Assembly: GCA_022564385.1 (NCBI GenBank)
Contig: JADFLN010000025.1
Span: forward strand, 1 to 16,508
Origin: Nitrososphaerota archaeon
GTDB taxonomy: Archaea > Thermoproteota > Nitrososphaeria > Nitrososphaerales > Nitrosopumilaceae
Length of the DNA stretch: 16,508 nucleotides
Direction: 5' to 3'
Part shown: in pieces, positions 6,682 to 13,467 of the stretch
How positions within the stretch are numbered: position 1 is the stretch's first letter
Layout of the letters: each line of letters starts with the position of its first letter
Notes under the pieces: model-generated
Seen by the model: only the letters and a program-made list of their open reading frames with translations
The model's database searches: none
Told to the model about the DNA's origin: nothing
Position numbers and translations under genes: made by a program

Positions 6682-7467
6682 TTAAAATGGCTTGTTTACT
6701 TCACGTGTAAACACATAGCTTGCGAGGCCAATCATTACAAATACAAATGCAAAGAGGACAGCAAGGCTAAGTAATATTGGAATTCCACCTTCAGATACGC
6801 CGGTCATCATCTCTCTCACCAGTAAAACAGTGTATGTAACAGGATTTAGTTTTGCAATAGTAGCAAGCCAATCTGGAAGTAATTCCAATGGAAATAATGC
6901 AGGACTTAGCATAAACAATGGCATTCCAAGAAAATTAATTACACCCCAAAAGGTCTCTTGAGACTTTGCAGTGGCTGCAACCATTACAGATATTCCTGAA
7001 AATCCCAATGAAAACAAAATAACAATTCCCATGATTGGGATAATCATAATTGGATTTGGAAAATTAACTCCGATGGCCAATGCAATCCCTATAATCAAAC
7101 TAGCTTGCAAAGCTGAAATCAAAGAAATTGCAAACATTTTACCAAGAGCAATTGCAGAACGAGAAATTGGAGAAATCAATGCCTTGTTCATAAAACCATA
7201 TCGTCTATCCCATAATGTATTAACACCACCAAAGATACTAGTAAAAATTGCAGTAAGAATAATGACACCAGGTGTCATAAAATCAATATATTCTCCTTGA
7301 AACCCAACAGATTGAATCAGTGATTGAGTTCCAGAAAAAGTATTTCCAATTACGACAATCCAAATTGCAGGTTGAATTAATCTAATTAAAACACCACTTC
7401 GAGATTTTTTGTATCTCTTTATCTCCCTCCAAAAAATTGTATAAGTATCATACATCAAAGTATTCAT
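6682..7467 (-). CDS. ABC-2 type transporter permease (DrrB-like)
   Basis: This 261-residue membrane protein has six predicted hydrophobic segments and the ABC-2 pattern. A cytoplasmic N-terminus (FWREIKRYKKSRSGVLIRLIQPAIWIVVIG) leads into TM1, then YIDFMTPGVIILTAIF, RRYGFMNKALISPISRSAIALGK (a coupling segment), and near the end LLPDWLATIAKLNPVTYTVLLVREMM, the typical LNPxTYxxxxxR signature of daunorubicin-resistance-type permeases. With the upstream ATPase it would form an exporter for a lipid, drug-like molecule or glycoconjugate; the substrate cannot be told from sequence. Its ATG overlaps the ATPase stop by four bases (ATGA), so the two are translationally coupled. Confidence 0.9.
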   Translation of the reverse strand: MNTLMYDTYTIFWREIKRYKKSRSGVLIRLIQPAIWIVVIGNTFSGTQSLIQSVGFQGEYIDFMTPGVIILTAIFTSIFGGVNTLWDRRYGFMNKALISPISRSAIALGKMFAISLISALQASLIIGIALAIGVNFPNPIMIIPIMGIVILFSLGFSGISVMVAATAKSQETFWGVINFLGMPLFMLSPALFPLELLPDWLATIAKLNPVTYTVLLVREMMTGVSEGGIPILLSLAVLFAFVFVMIGLASYVFTREVNKPF

Positions 7468-8462
7468 GCACGTAACCTCTTCATTTTTGCATGTTCACGT
7501 CTTTGATTGAATCCAGAATCATCATCTCTAATTTCATGTCCAGTGTAAGAGATGAATACATCATCAAGGGTTGGTTGAGTCAAAGAGAGAGAAGTAATTT
7601 TGGTGTCAAGTTTTGATGAAATTTGAAAAATTTTTGGAATTACTTCTGTTCCATTTGATGCAAAAAGAGTAAGTTTAGAACCATCTTCATTAATTTTATT
7701 TACAAATTCAATTTTTTTAAGCTCAGATAAGAAGTAATCATGATTTTCACTTTCTTGCAATATTATTGAAATGACTTCGTTTCCCATTGCTTTTTTCAGA
7801 TTTTTAGGAGAATCAATCACCTGAATCTTTCCACCATCAATTATCCCAATTCGATCACACAGTTGATCTGCTTCTTCCATATAGTGAGTTGTTAGAAATA
7901 TTGTCATATCAAACTCAACATGGATTTTTTTTATATACTTCCAAATCTTTCTACGAGTTTGAATATCCAATCCAACAGTAGGCTCGTCAAGAAATAATAC
8001 CTTGGGTCTATGCAAAAGGCCACCTGCAATATCCAATCTCTTTCTCATGCCGCCAGAATATGTACCAACAGATTTGTCTTGTTTGTCAGAGAGTTCAATT
8101 AGGTCTAAAACGTCATCTATTCTTTTGTCAATTTCGCCTTTTGGAATGTGATTAAGTTTTGCTTGCAGTAAAAGATTTTCTCTTCCAGTTAGATACTCAT
8201 CAACAGTTGATTCTTGTTGAACATATCCAATATTTTCTCTGACTTGTTTTGGATTTGTTTTTACATCAAACCCAGAAATCAAAGCTTGCCCAGATGTTGG
8301 TTTTAACAATGTAGTAAGAATCATTATTGTAGTACTTTTTCCAGCACCATTAGGTCCCAAGAATCCAAAGATCTCTCCACTTTCAACTGATAAAGAGATA
8401 TTATTAACAGCAATTACATCTCCAAATGATTTTGTGAGGGATTTGGTTTCTATTGAGTACAA
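7464..8462 (-). CDS. ABC transporter ATP-binding protein (DrrA-like)
   Basis: This ~332-residue nucleotide-binding subunit contains every ABC motif: Walker A GPNGAGKST (about 36-44), Q-loop YVQQ (about 84-87), signature YSGGMRKRLDIAGG (about 134-147), Walker B VLFLDEPTVGLD (about 154-165) and the H-loop TTHYMEEAD. The ~100-residue C-terminal extension ending QPTLDDVFISYTGHEIRD is characteristic of the DrrA subfamily. It energises the permease encoded immediately downstream. No ATG precedes the conserved N-terminus. TTG codons at 8483 and 8462 are both in frame. TTTATAA (8484-8490) lies exactly 25 bases before 8462, and that start gives MYSIETKSLTKSFG, the normal family opening, so I choose 8462; starting at 8483 would add seven residues. 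Confidence 0.92.
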   Translation of the reverse strand: MYSIETKSLTKSFGDVIAVNNISLSVESGEIFGFLGPNGAGKSTTIMILTTLLKPTSGQALISGFDVKTNPKQVRENIGYVQQESTVDEYLTGRENLLLQAKLNHIPKGEIDKRIDDVLDLIELSDKQDKSVGTYSGGMRKRLDIAGGLLHRPKVLFLDEPTVGLDIQTRRKIWKYIKKIHVEFDMTIFLTTHYMEEADQLCDRIGIIDGGKIQVIDSPKNLKKAMGNEVISIILQESENHDYFLSELKKIEFVNKINEDGSKLTLFASNGTEVIPKIFQISSKLDTKITSLSLTQPTLDDVFISYTGHEIRDDDSGFNQRREHAKMKRLRA

Positions 8463-8483
8463 TACATTGATCGCATGTTTCAA

Positions 8484-8490
8484 TTATAAA
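8484..8490 (-). promoter_or_regulatory. TATA element of the DrrAB-type operon
   Basis: TTTATAA on the minus strand is centred 25 bases from the TTG codon at 8462 and touches the alternative TTG at 8483. A transcript initiated from it would lack the 8483 codon, so this site decides the start of the ATPase gene and predicts a leaderless mRNA. Confidence 0.55.
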
Positions 8491-8526
8491 TTGCTAAGTA
8501 TTGATTCAATCGATCCTCATAAAAAA

Positions 8527-8532
8527 TTTAAA
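8527..8532 (+). promoter_or_regulatory. TATA element of the zinc-ribbon miniprotein gene
   Basis: TTTAAA is centred 24-25 bases before the ATG at 8554, the spacing expected if transcription begins at the start codon. It supports the short reading frame downstream being a real, independently transcribed gene. Confidence 0.5.
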
Positions 8533-8553
8533 GAGTAATTTTAGATTTACTTC

Positions 8554-8652
8554 ATGAAAGGACTTTGTCATAAATGTCAGTCATCAAATGTAGAGATAAC
8601 AATTCAAGATGGAATCCCTGTTTGTGCAATATGTACTAAAAAAACAGATTAA
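8554..8652 (+). CDS. 32-residue zinc-ribbon miniprotein
   Basis: This very short reading frame encodes 32 residues, starting MKGLCHKCQSS and ending VCAICTKKTD. Two CxxC knuckles (C5-C8 and C24-C27), each followed by polar/basic residues and separated by a short hydrophobic hairpin (VEITIQDGIPV), are the layout of a minimal zinc ribbon as found in nucleic-acid or protein adaptor domains. A TATA-like TTTAAA lies 25 bases upstream of the ATG. The flanking genes do not overlap it: it is divergent from the ABC ATPase and convergent with the PRC-barrel gene, 39 bases away. Function is unknown; a free-standing rubredoxin-like or ribbon adaptor is possible. The Cys spacing and promoter make a chance frame unlikely. 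Confidence 0.7.
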   Translation: MKGLCHKCQSSNVEITIQDGIPVCAICTKKTD

Positions 8653-8691
8653 TCAAAAAAGAGTGTTCTGAAAAAAGAATGTTAAAAGAAA

Positions 8692-9144
8692 TTATTCAAG
8701 ATTCTTGAATTCTTCTTTGGTCATTCTCAAAATGACTTTTTCCCCTATTCCCAAAATTTCTGATTTGGATAAAATCTTAGAATGCATCAAACCATAACTT
8801 ATTTCAATTGATTCTAATTCATTGGTATCAGGATGTTTGTGTAATCGTTTTACTTTACCAATTTTATGACGATCAATATCAGTTACTGTAATTCCTGTTC
8901 TGATAGGAGGTCTGCTAAGAAGTAATGTTTCTTCAGAAAATTTGTCTATGTAATCCTCTGAAAGATAATAGTCTTTGTTAAATCCCTGATGGATTGTCAC
9001 ACCAGATACAGTAAGTGTGTCTTGGTTAATGTGTATGTGTTTAACTTTACCATATTCAATTCCCTGGCTGTCTATAACTTTTTTTCCAGTAAAGGAATCT
9101 GCGGTAACCAATTTGTTAGGCATTCCTTCTAGTTTTGTAGACAT
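8692..9144 (-). CDS. PRC-barrel domain protein, two barrel-like repeats
   Basis: This is a 150-residue soluble protein starting MSTKLEGMPNKLVTADSFTGKKVID. Two PRC-barrel-like units follow one another. The first (about residues 10-75) carries SFTGKKVIDSQGIEYGKVKHI; the second (about 80-145) carries TDIDRHKIGKVKRLHKHPDTNELESIEI, ending in LILRM-like strands. PRC barrels occur in photosynthetic reaction-centre H subunits, RimM and many small archaeal proteins, where they mediate protein or RNA contacts. An in-frame upstream ATG at 9264 would add 40 residues unlike the family and overlap the divergent nitroreductase gene, so I use the ATG at 9144. Only 8 bases separate it from the divergent start at 9153. 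The specific role is unknown. Confidence 0.82.
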   Translation of the reverse strand: MSTKLEGMPNKLVTADSFTGKKVIDSQGIEYGKVKHIHINQDTLTVSGVTIHQGFNKDYYLSEDYIDKFSEETLLLSRPPIRTGITVTDIDRHKIGKVKRLHKHPDTNELESIEISYGLMHSKILSKSEILGIGEKVILRMTKEEFKNLE

Positions 9145-9152
9145 AAACTCAA

Positions 9153-9566
9153 ATGAAAAGATTTGCTTATCATACCAAATATCAGAAATTCCTAGCAATG
9201 GGGTTAAATTACTTGACAGAAAAAAAATCATACATGGAGATAAAGGAAAAATTGTTTCGGCCAATTCTCACCACCAGAGGTAGAAAAACAGGAAAGCAGC
9301 ATTCAGTAATGCTGCTTGCAGTAAACTACAAAGAAAAAATTTACTTTTCGAGACATAACCCAGACGGGGACTGGTTCAAAAATGTCTTGGTAAACCCAGA
9401 AGTAAAAATAGAATACAACAATTTTATTTTTTTAGGAAAAGCAAAATTAGTAACAGATGAAGAATTGAGTAAAAAAATTTCGCACTTAAAGTATCCAGGA
9501 GAAGGCAAAGCAAAAGAAAAGAGAGTGACAATTGAAGTTACACTTTATCCCACACAAGTTATTTAA
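9153..9566 (+). CDS. Deazaflavin (F420)-dependent nitroreductase family protein
   Basis: This 137-residue protein has the split-barrel core of the DUF385/Ddn-like family. It reads LTTRGRKTGKQHSVMLLAVNYKEKIYFSRHN followed by DWFKNVLVNPEVKIEY, corresponding to the family motifs GRKSGxxRxxPL and WYxNLxANPxV. These enzymes bind coenzyme F420 and reduce quinones, nitro compounds or other oxidants. Ammonia-oxidising archaea make F420, which fits. The N-terminal helix FAYHTKYQKFLAMGLNYL looks genuine, favouring the ATG at 9153; in-frame ATGs at 9198 and 9234 are alternatives, and the latter has TTAAAT about 28 bases upstream. The gene is divergent from the PRC-barrel gene, with an 8-base spacer if both starts are right. 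Substrate unknown. Confidence 0.83.
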   Translation: MKRFAYHTKYQKFLAMGLNYLTEKKSYMEIKEKLFRPILTTRGRKTGKQHSVMLLAVNYKEKIYFSRHNPDGDWFKNVLVNPEVKIEYNNFIFLGKAKLVTDEELSKKISHLKYPGEGKAKEKRVTIEVTLYPTQVI

Positions 9567-9620
9567 TCTAGGTTTTAGTGATTTCTAAAAGTAGTAAACA
9601 CTAAATTCTAGCTGTTAAAA

Positions 9621-9625
9621 GAGGA
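9621..9625 (+). promoter_or_regulatory. Shine-Dalgarno-like GAGGA before the beta-propeller gene
   Basis: GAGGA lies nine bases before the ATG at 9635, fitting pairing with the CCUCC end of archaeal 16S rRNA. Most genes here look leaderless, so this marks a gene probably translated from a mRNA with a leader. Confidence 0.45.
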
Positions 9626-9634
9626 TAAAGAGAA

Positions 9635-11845
9635 ATGAGTTCAAAAATAATTATTCCAGTTGCAGTAGTTATTTCGGTAATAGTTACAGCAGGAATAATG
9701 TACACAATTGGTTTTGATCAGCAACCACAAGTTTCACAAATACCTTCACCTGAAATAGTCCATGTTAACAAATCAGTATCAGAATATTTTGAGGGAACAC
9801 AAGATATCAAAAAAATATCTTCACAAGAAGAATTAGAGGACATTCTTGAAGCGTCCATATTATTTGGTGGAAATTTCTATGATAATAGAATTCTCACAAG
9901 AAACATGATAGTTAATGATGCAGTGATATTTGAGACTGCAATGTCTGAGGGAGTGCCATCTCCAACGCTTTCAATAGCTAAAACAGAGTCTGAAAGTACA
10001 AACTATTCAACAACAAACGTTCAAGTTGCAAATGTTGATGAACCTGACTATCTAAAAAATGATTCAAAATATGTCTACATTGTATCTAGGAATACACTTA
10101 CAATAATTGATGCATATCCAGCAGAGTCTGCAAAATTAATTCTCAAAATTGCACTAGATGTTGAATCACAGTATATCCAAAATATGTTCCTAAATGAGGA
10201 TAGATTGGTGATATTTTACAATGGACAAAGCGATGATGAAATAATCCCACAGTTTGACTTTGTTCCACGCCGTTCTTACAATCCAATAACCCATGCACTA
10301 ATTATTGATGTCTCAGATAAAGAAATTCCAACTATTCTCAAAGACTATTCCATTGATGGTCATTTTAGAGATGCACGAATGATTGGAGATTATGTATACT
10401 TTGTAACTAACAGTAACATTAACTATCAATATCCAAGACTCCCAATAATTATGGAGAATTCAATTCGAATCATGACTCCAGACGCATTTTACTTTGATAA
10501 TGTAGAACAGTTTTCAAACTTTAACACACTAACTGCAATTGATATATTTGGAGATACAATAAATTCAGAAACATTTCTTATGGGATATACCGGAGCATTT
10601 TATGTCTCAGAAGATAATTTTTACTTAACTTATCAGCAAAGTATGCCATTTGGATTTTATGAAAATTCATCACGAGATAGATTCTTTGATGTTATAGTTC
10701 CATTATTACCAAATAACATTCAGAGTGAAATTAAAACAATTCAAAATGATTCTTCAATGAATGCATCTACAAAATGGATAAAAATCTCAGAATTGATGCA
10801 AAAGTCATACAATGAGATGGACAAAGTATCCAAAGAAAAATTGTTTGAGAAAATTAGAGACGCACTAAATGAATATGATGTAAAGATACAGGAAGAGACA
10901 AGAAAGACAATAATTCACAAAATATCAATCGACGAGGGCAAAATAGAATATGTTGCAAAAGGCTCAGTTCCAGGTAGACTGCTAAATCAATTCTCTATGG
11001 ATCAAAGTGGAGATAGATTTAGAGTTGCAACAACTACTGAATACTATACACAGTATCAAGGAACTGTTCGTGCAAATGCAGTTTATGTCTTAGATGAACA
11101 ACTAAACATGGTAGGAGGACTAGACCAAATTGCGCCTGATGAAAGCATTTTTTCTGCTAGATTCATTGGAGATAGACTTTACTTGGTAACATTTCAACAA
11201 ATTGACCCGTTCTTTGTAATTGATCTATCAACGGATACTCCAAAGATTCTAGGAGAGTTAAAAATTCCAGGATTTTCAAACTATTTGCACCCATATGATG
11301 AAGATCACATTATTGGAATTGGTAGAGATGTAAAAGAGATAGAAGAAGGAAGAGTTCAGCAATTGGGAATTAAAATTGCTTTATTCAATGTTGCAGATGT
11401 TAGTAATCCAAAAGTTGTAGATGATGTAATCATAGGGAACAGTTCCACATATTCAGAGGCATTAAACAACCACAAGGCATTTTTCTTTGATAAAACAAGA
11501 GGAATTCTCTCAATTCCAATTAGTGGAGATTCAAAAAACTTGAATGAAATTTCAAGTTCCAAGATGTTTGCACCTGATTACAATCGCTGGAATGGATTCT
11601 ATGTATTTGATTTGGACAGTTCAGATGGATTCATCCTTAAAGGAACCGTTACCCACTCTGCTGATGATTCACGCTATTACGGAATGGGAAATGCAAGAAC
11701 ATTCTATATTGAGGATATTTTGTATACTGCATCAGATAGATATCTAAAGATGAATTCCTTGAACAATTTACAAGAAGTCAATTCAATTAAACTAGAAAAC
11801 ACTGGAAAATTTATTGAATATCTTGAGGAAGAGATTCTACGTTAA
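9635..11845 (+). CDS. Membrane-anchored extracellular beta-propeller protein (COG4880-like)
   Basis: This 736-residue protein has one N-terminal hydrophobic segment (IIIPVAVVISVIVTAGIMYTIGF, residues 5-27), likely an uncleaved anchor or signal, followed by a large extracytoplasmic domain. It contains TTNVQVANVDEPDYLKNDSKYVYIVSRNTLTIIDAYP, the hallmark opening of the family of secreted proteins with a C-terminal beta-propeller distantly related to WD40 (COG4880). Further blades show the alternation of IGDYVYFVTNS, DRLYLVTFQQIDPFFVIDL and YGMGNARTFYIEDILYTASD strands. A helical, charged insertion (about residues 355-430, SEIKTIQNDSSMNASTKW...) interrupts the propeller. Homologues occur in archaea and bacteria with no proven function; surface binding or a proteolysis-related role is possible. 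The gene ends one base before the convergent gene at 11847. Confidence 0.86.
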   Translation: MSSKIIIPVAVVISVIVTAGIMYTIGFDQQPQVSQIPSPEIVHVNKSVSEYFEGTQDIKKISSQEELEDILEASILFGGNFYDNRILTRNMIVNDAVIFETAMSEGVPSPTLSIAKTESESTNYSTTNVQVANVDEPDYLKNDSKYVYIVSRNTLTIIDAYPAESAKLILKIALDVESQYIQNMFLNEDRLVIFYNGQSDDEIIPQFDFVPRRSYNPITHALIIDVSDKEIPTILKDYSIDGHFRDARMIGDYVYFVTNSNINYQYPRLPIIMENSIRIMTPDAFYFDNVEQFSNFNTLTAIDIFGDTINSETFLMGYTGAFYVSEDNFYLTYQQSMPFGFYENSSRDRFFDVIVPLLPNNIQSEIKTIQNDSSMNASTKWIKISELMQKSYNEMDKVSKEKLFEKIRDALNEYDVKIQEETRKTIIHKISIDEGKIEYVAKGSVPGRLLNQFSMDQSGDRFRVATTTEYYTQYQGTVRANAVYVLDEQLNMVGGLDQIAPDESIFSARFIGDRLYLVTFQQIDPFFVIDLSTDTPKILGELKIPGFSNYLHPYDEDHIIGIGRDVKEIEEGRVQQLGIKIALFNVADVSNPKVVDDVIIGNSSTYSEALNNHKAFFFDKTRGILSIPISGDSKNLNEISSSKMFAPDYNRWNGFYVFDLDSSDGFILKGTVTHSADDSRYYGMGNARTFYIEDILYTASDRYLKMNSLNNLQEVNSIKLENTGKFIEYLEEEILR

Positions 11846-11846
11846 G

Positions 11847-12491
11847 TCATACTAGATGAATTATTGTTGTAAGTCCTCTTCTGTCAAATTCAATATCATT
11901 CTCAAATTCACTGACAGTTACTGTGAATGAGATAACATCACGTTGTTTGGCATTTTCTGCATGAAGTTTTAGATGTATATCCATCATTTCAAATTCTTCA
12001 GTTGGTAAACTGATTTCATCAAAATATGCCCCACAAGTTGATTCAATTCTAAATCTATCATTCTTAAAATGAAATCCAAGTTTCATTTTTCTTCCCTTTC
12101 TGCCACTTGCTTTAACCACAACATCAATGATTCCAGGTTTTGTCTCAGTATAGCTAGATTTCTGATTTATAAAAACTCCAATCTCAAGTGGTTTGCCGGC
12201 TGTCGATTCAGCCATCTTTTGGATTCCATCATTCATAACAATATCAACTGCTTTGATAGATTGAGCAACCTTTGCAATCCATTCATTTGTTCTTGTAATG
12301 GTTGCATGAACTTCTGCACGCCTTCTTTTGTCTTCATCATCAGGCAATTTGTAATATTCAATCCATTCCTCGTAGTTATGAGAGATATCTTCAATGAAAT
12401 CAATACAAGTTCGTCTGTATTCATCAACATTAGTGGTTCTTTCGGATTCATCATCAGTTCTCACACCGTCATAGTCCTGTGGCATTGCCAT
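11847..12491 (-). CDS. Conserved-looking hypothetical protein, soluble, start uncertain
   Basis: I do not recognise this family. From the ATG at 12491 it encodes about 214 residues. There is a helical, charged N-terminal half (RTTNVDEYRRTCIDFIEDISHNYEEWIEYYKLPDDEDKRRRAEVHATITRTNEWIAKV), then a beta-rich C-terminal half with alternating strands (KPLEIGVFINQKSSY, GIIDVVVKASGRKGRKMKLGFHFKNDRFRI, DVISFTVTVSEFENDIEF). There is no signal peptide or membrane segment. Other in-frame ATGs lie at 12485, 12533 and 12632. The longest would overlap the divergent gene, and 12533 adds a hydrophobic stretch (MSRLVFLELRLKLS) of unclear status. A TTATAA at 12545-12550 would start transcription near 12522, between the candidate starts, which favours 12491 or 12485. 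Confidence 0.7.
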   Translation of the reverse strand: MAMPQDYDGVRTDDESERTTNVDEYRRTCIDFIEDISHNYEEWIEYYKLPDDEDKRRRAEVHATITRTNEWIAKVAQSIKAVDIVMNDGIQKMAESTAGKPLEIGVFINQKSSYTETKPGIIDVVVKASGRKGRKMKLGFHFKNDRFRIESTCGAYFDEISLPTEEFEMMDIHLKLHAENAKQRDVISFTVTVSEFENDIEFDRRGLTTIIHLV

Positions 12492-12544
12492 ACTCAGCTT
12501 TAAACGAAGTTCTAAAAAAACTAACCTTGACATAAAATTAATGG

Positions 12545-12552
12545 TTATAATA
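12545..12552. promoter_or_regulatory. Shared TATA element between two divergent hypothetical genes
   Basis: TTATAATA contains the palindrome TTATAA, which can be read by TBP on either strand. On the plus strand its centre is 24-27 bases from the ATG codons at 12572 and 12575. On the minus strand it would initiate near 12522, giving a ~30-base leader before the ATG at 12491. No other good TATA is visible between the genes. Confidence 0.45.
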
Positions 12553-12571
12553 GGAATTTTCACAGGATATA

Positions 12572-13054
12572 ATGATGATGTTTTCTGAATTGGTTTCTGA
12601 TCTTCAAGTTCAACTAAAAAGAGACATGGCACAAATCAGGTTCCTTCTAAAGAAAAATCAAGGGATTGGATATACTAGAATTGTAGATATTGGCAAAGAA
12701 GTTGGTAAAAAGTACAATATCAAACTAGTAGTGAACTTTCCTAAAGAGGGAAGAATAGATGAATTTGATATGTATGGAAAAAGGGATTTGAGTTTGATTA
12801 TTGATTATGAACGAAAAAGATTTCCAATTGATAGAGAGTTAATCAAACAAAAGGCAAAAGATTTGCTTGGAGATGTACAAACTGAGGATGCCTACATGTA
12901 TGAAGGTAAAGAAGGAGTTAGAATATTCACAGATGATTGGAAGATTGACATCTTACCTCATTCATTGCATGTCTGGACAGAATTTAATGAAAATGTAACA
13001 TCATTTTGTGATTGGTTAATGGAAAATGTTTACCAGATGAAAAAGAAGGAATAA
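12572..13054 (+). CDS. Hypothetical soluble protein, 160 residues
   Basis: I do not recognise a family with confidence. The protein starts with three consecutive Met codons (12572, 12575, 12578), then a helix SELVSDLQVQLKRDMAQIRFLLKK. The segment IGYTRIVDIGKEVGKKYNIKLVVNFPKEGRIDEFDMYG could be strand-helix-strand, followed by LSLIIDYERKRFPIDRELIKQKAKDLLG and a C-terminal half rich in Trp and acidic residues (IFTDDWKIDILPHSLHVWTEFNENVTSFCDWLMENV). It appears cytoplasmic. The TATA element at 12545-12552 places transcription start at or next to the second ATG. Its stop is only two bases from the stop of the convergent TPR gene. Codon use and length make it a real gene; function unknown. Confidence 0.75.
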   Translation: MMMFSELVSDLQVQLKRDMAQIRFLLKKNQGIGYTRIVDIGKEVGKKYNIKLVVNFPKEGRIDEFDMYGKRDLSLIIDYERKRFPIDRELIKQKAKDLLGDVQTEDAYMYEGKEGVRIFTDDWKIDILPHSLHVWTEFNENVTSFCDWLMENVYQMKKKE

Positions 13055-13056
13055 TT

Positions 13057-13416
13057 TTAGAGATTTTTAAGTTCTTCAAGTAAATCTTGGGCCTGATAGT
13101 TTTTTGGTTCTAATTTTATAATTTGTTTACAACAGTCTATTGCTTTATCTTTTTGTTGTAGGGCCAAATGAACATCAGTTTTGAGTTTAAGTGTCTCGAC
13201 ATCATTGTTGTCTAGTTGAACTGCTTTTTCATAATATGGAAGTGCTTTTTTTGCATCTTCCAAAATAAAGTAAACTCCGCCCATAATGAACATAAAATCA
13301 GGATCGTCAGAGAATTTAGATTCCAAACTATTTCCAAGTTCAATAGCCTCCACATATTCACCTTCTTTGATTAATTTCTTCAGACGGCGTTTTGGAAATC
13401 TAAAAAGGCTTACCAT
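13057..13416 (-). CDS. Small TPR-repeat protein
   Basis: This 119-residue all-helical protein is built from about three tetratricopeptide repeats. They read approximately GEYVEAIELGNSLESKFSDDPDFMFIMGGVYFILEDAKKALPYYEKAVQLDNNDVETL and ALQQKDKAIDCCKQIIKLEPKNYQAQDLLEEL, with the usual W/L-G-Y-A-P spacing and the (A/Y)xxxIxLxP ends. The N-terminus is very basic (FRFPKRRLKKLIKEG). TPR proteins mediate protein-protein contacts; the partner cannot be told from sequence. An AT-rich element (GATAAAATC, about 13440-13448) lies 25-30 bases upstream of the ATG, consistent with a leaderless mRNA. It converges tail-to-tail with the hypothetical gene at 12572-13054. Confidence 0.88.
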   Translation of the reverse strand: MVSLFRFPKRRLKKLIKEGEYVEAIELGNSLESKFSDDPDFMFIMGGVYFILEDAKKALPYYEKAVQLDNNDVETLKLKTDVHLALQQKDKAIDCCKQIIKLEPKNYQAQDLLEELKNL

Positions 13417-13467
13417 TATTACTTCATTGTTTTTTCTAAGATTTTATCAATTTGAATGTAGATAATA

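Noticed and set aside
5033..8483. The ABC transporter as a type I secretion system for the RTX protein
   Set aside because: The ATPase and permease are separate DrrAB-type subunits, no membrane-fusion or outer-membrane component is present, and the RTX protein has an N-terminal Sec-type signal.
9145..9264. N-terminal 40-residue extension of the PRC-barrel protein
   Set aside because: It would overlap the divergent reductase gene and is unlike PRC-barrel proteins; the ATG at 9144 gives a natural start.
11356..11747. Additional frames on both strands inside the propeller gene
   Set aside because: They are wholly contained in a long gene with clear homology and show no independent start signals or motifs.
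12492..12632. Longest start (12632) for the hypothetical gene at 11847
   Set aside because: The added residues are translated through the promoter region and into the divergent gene; the composition is unlike the rest of the protein.
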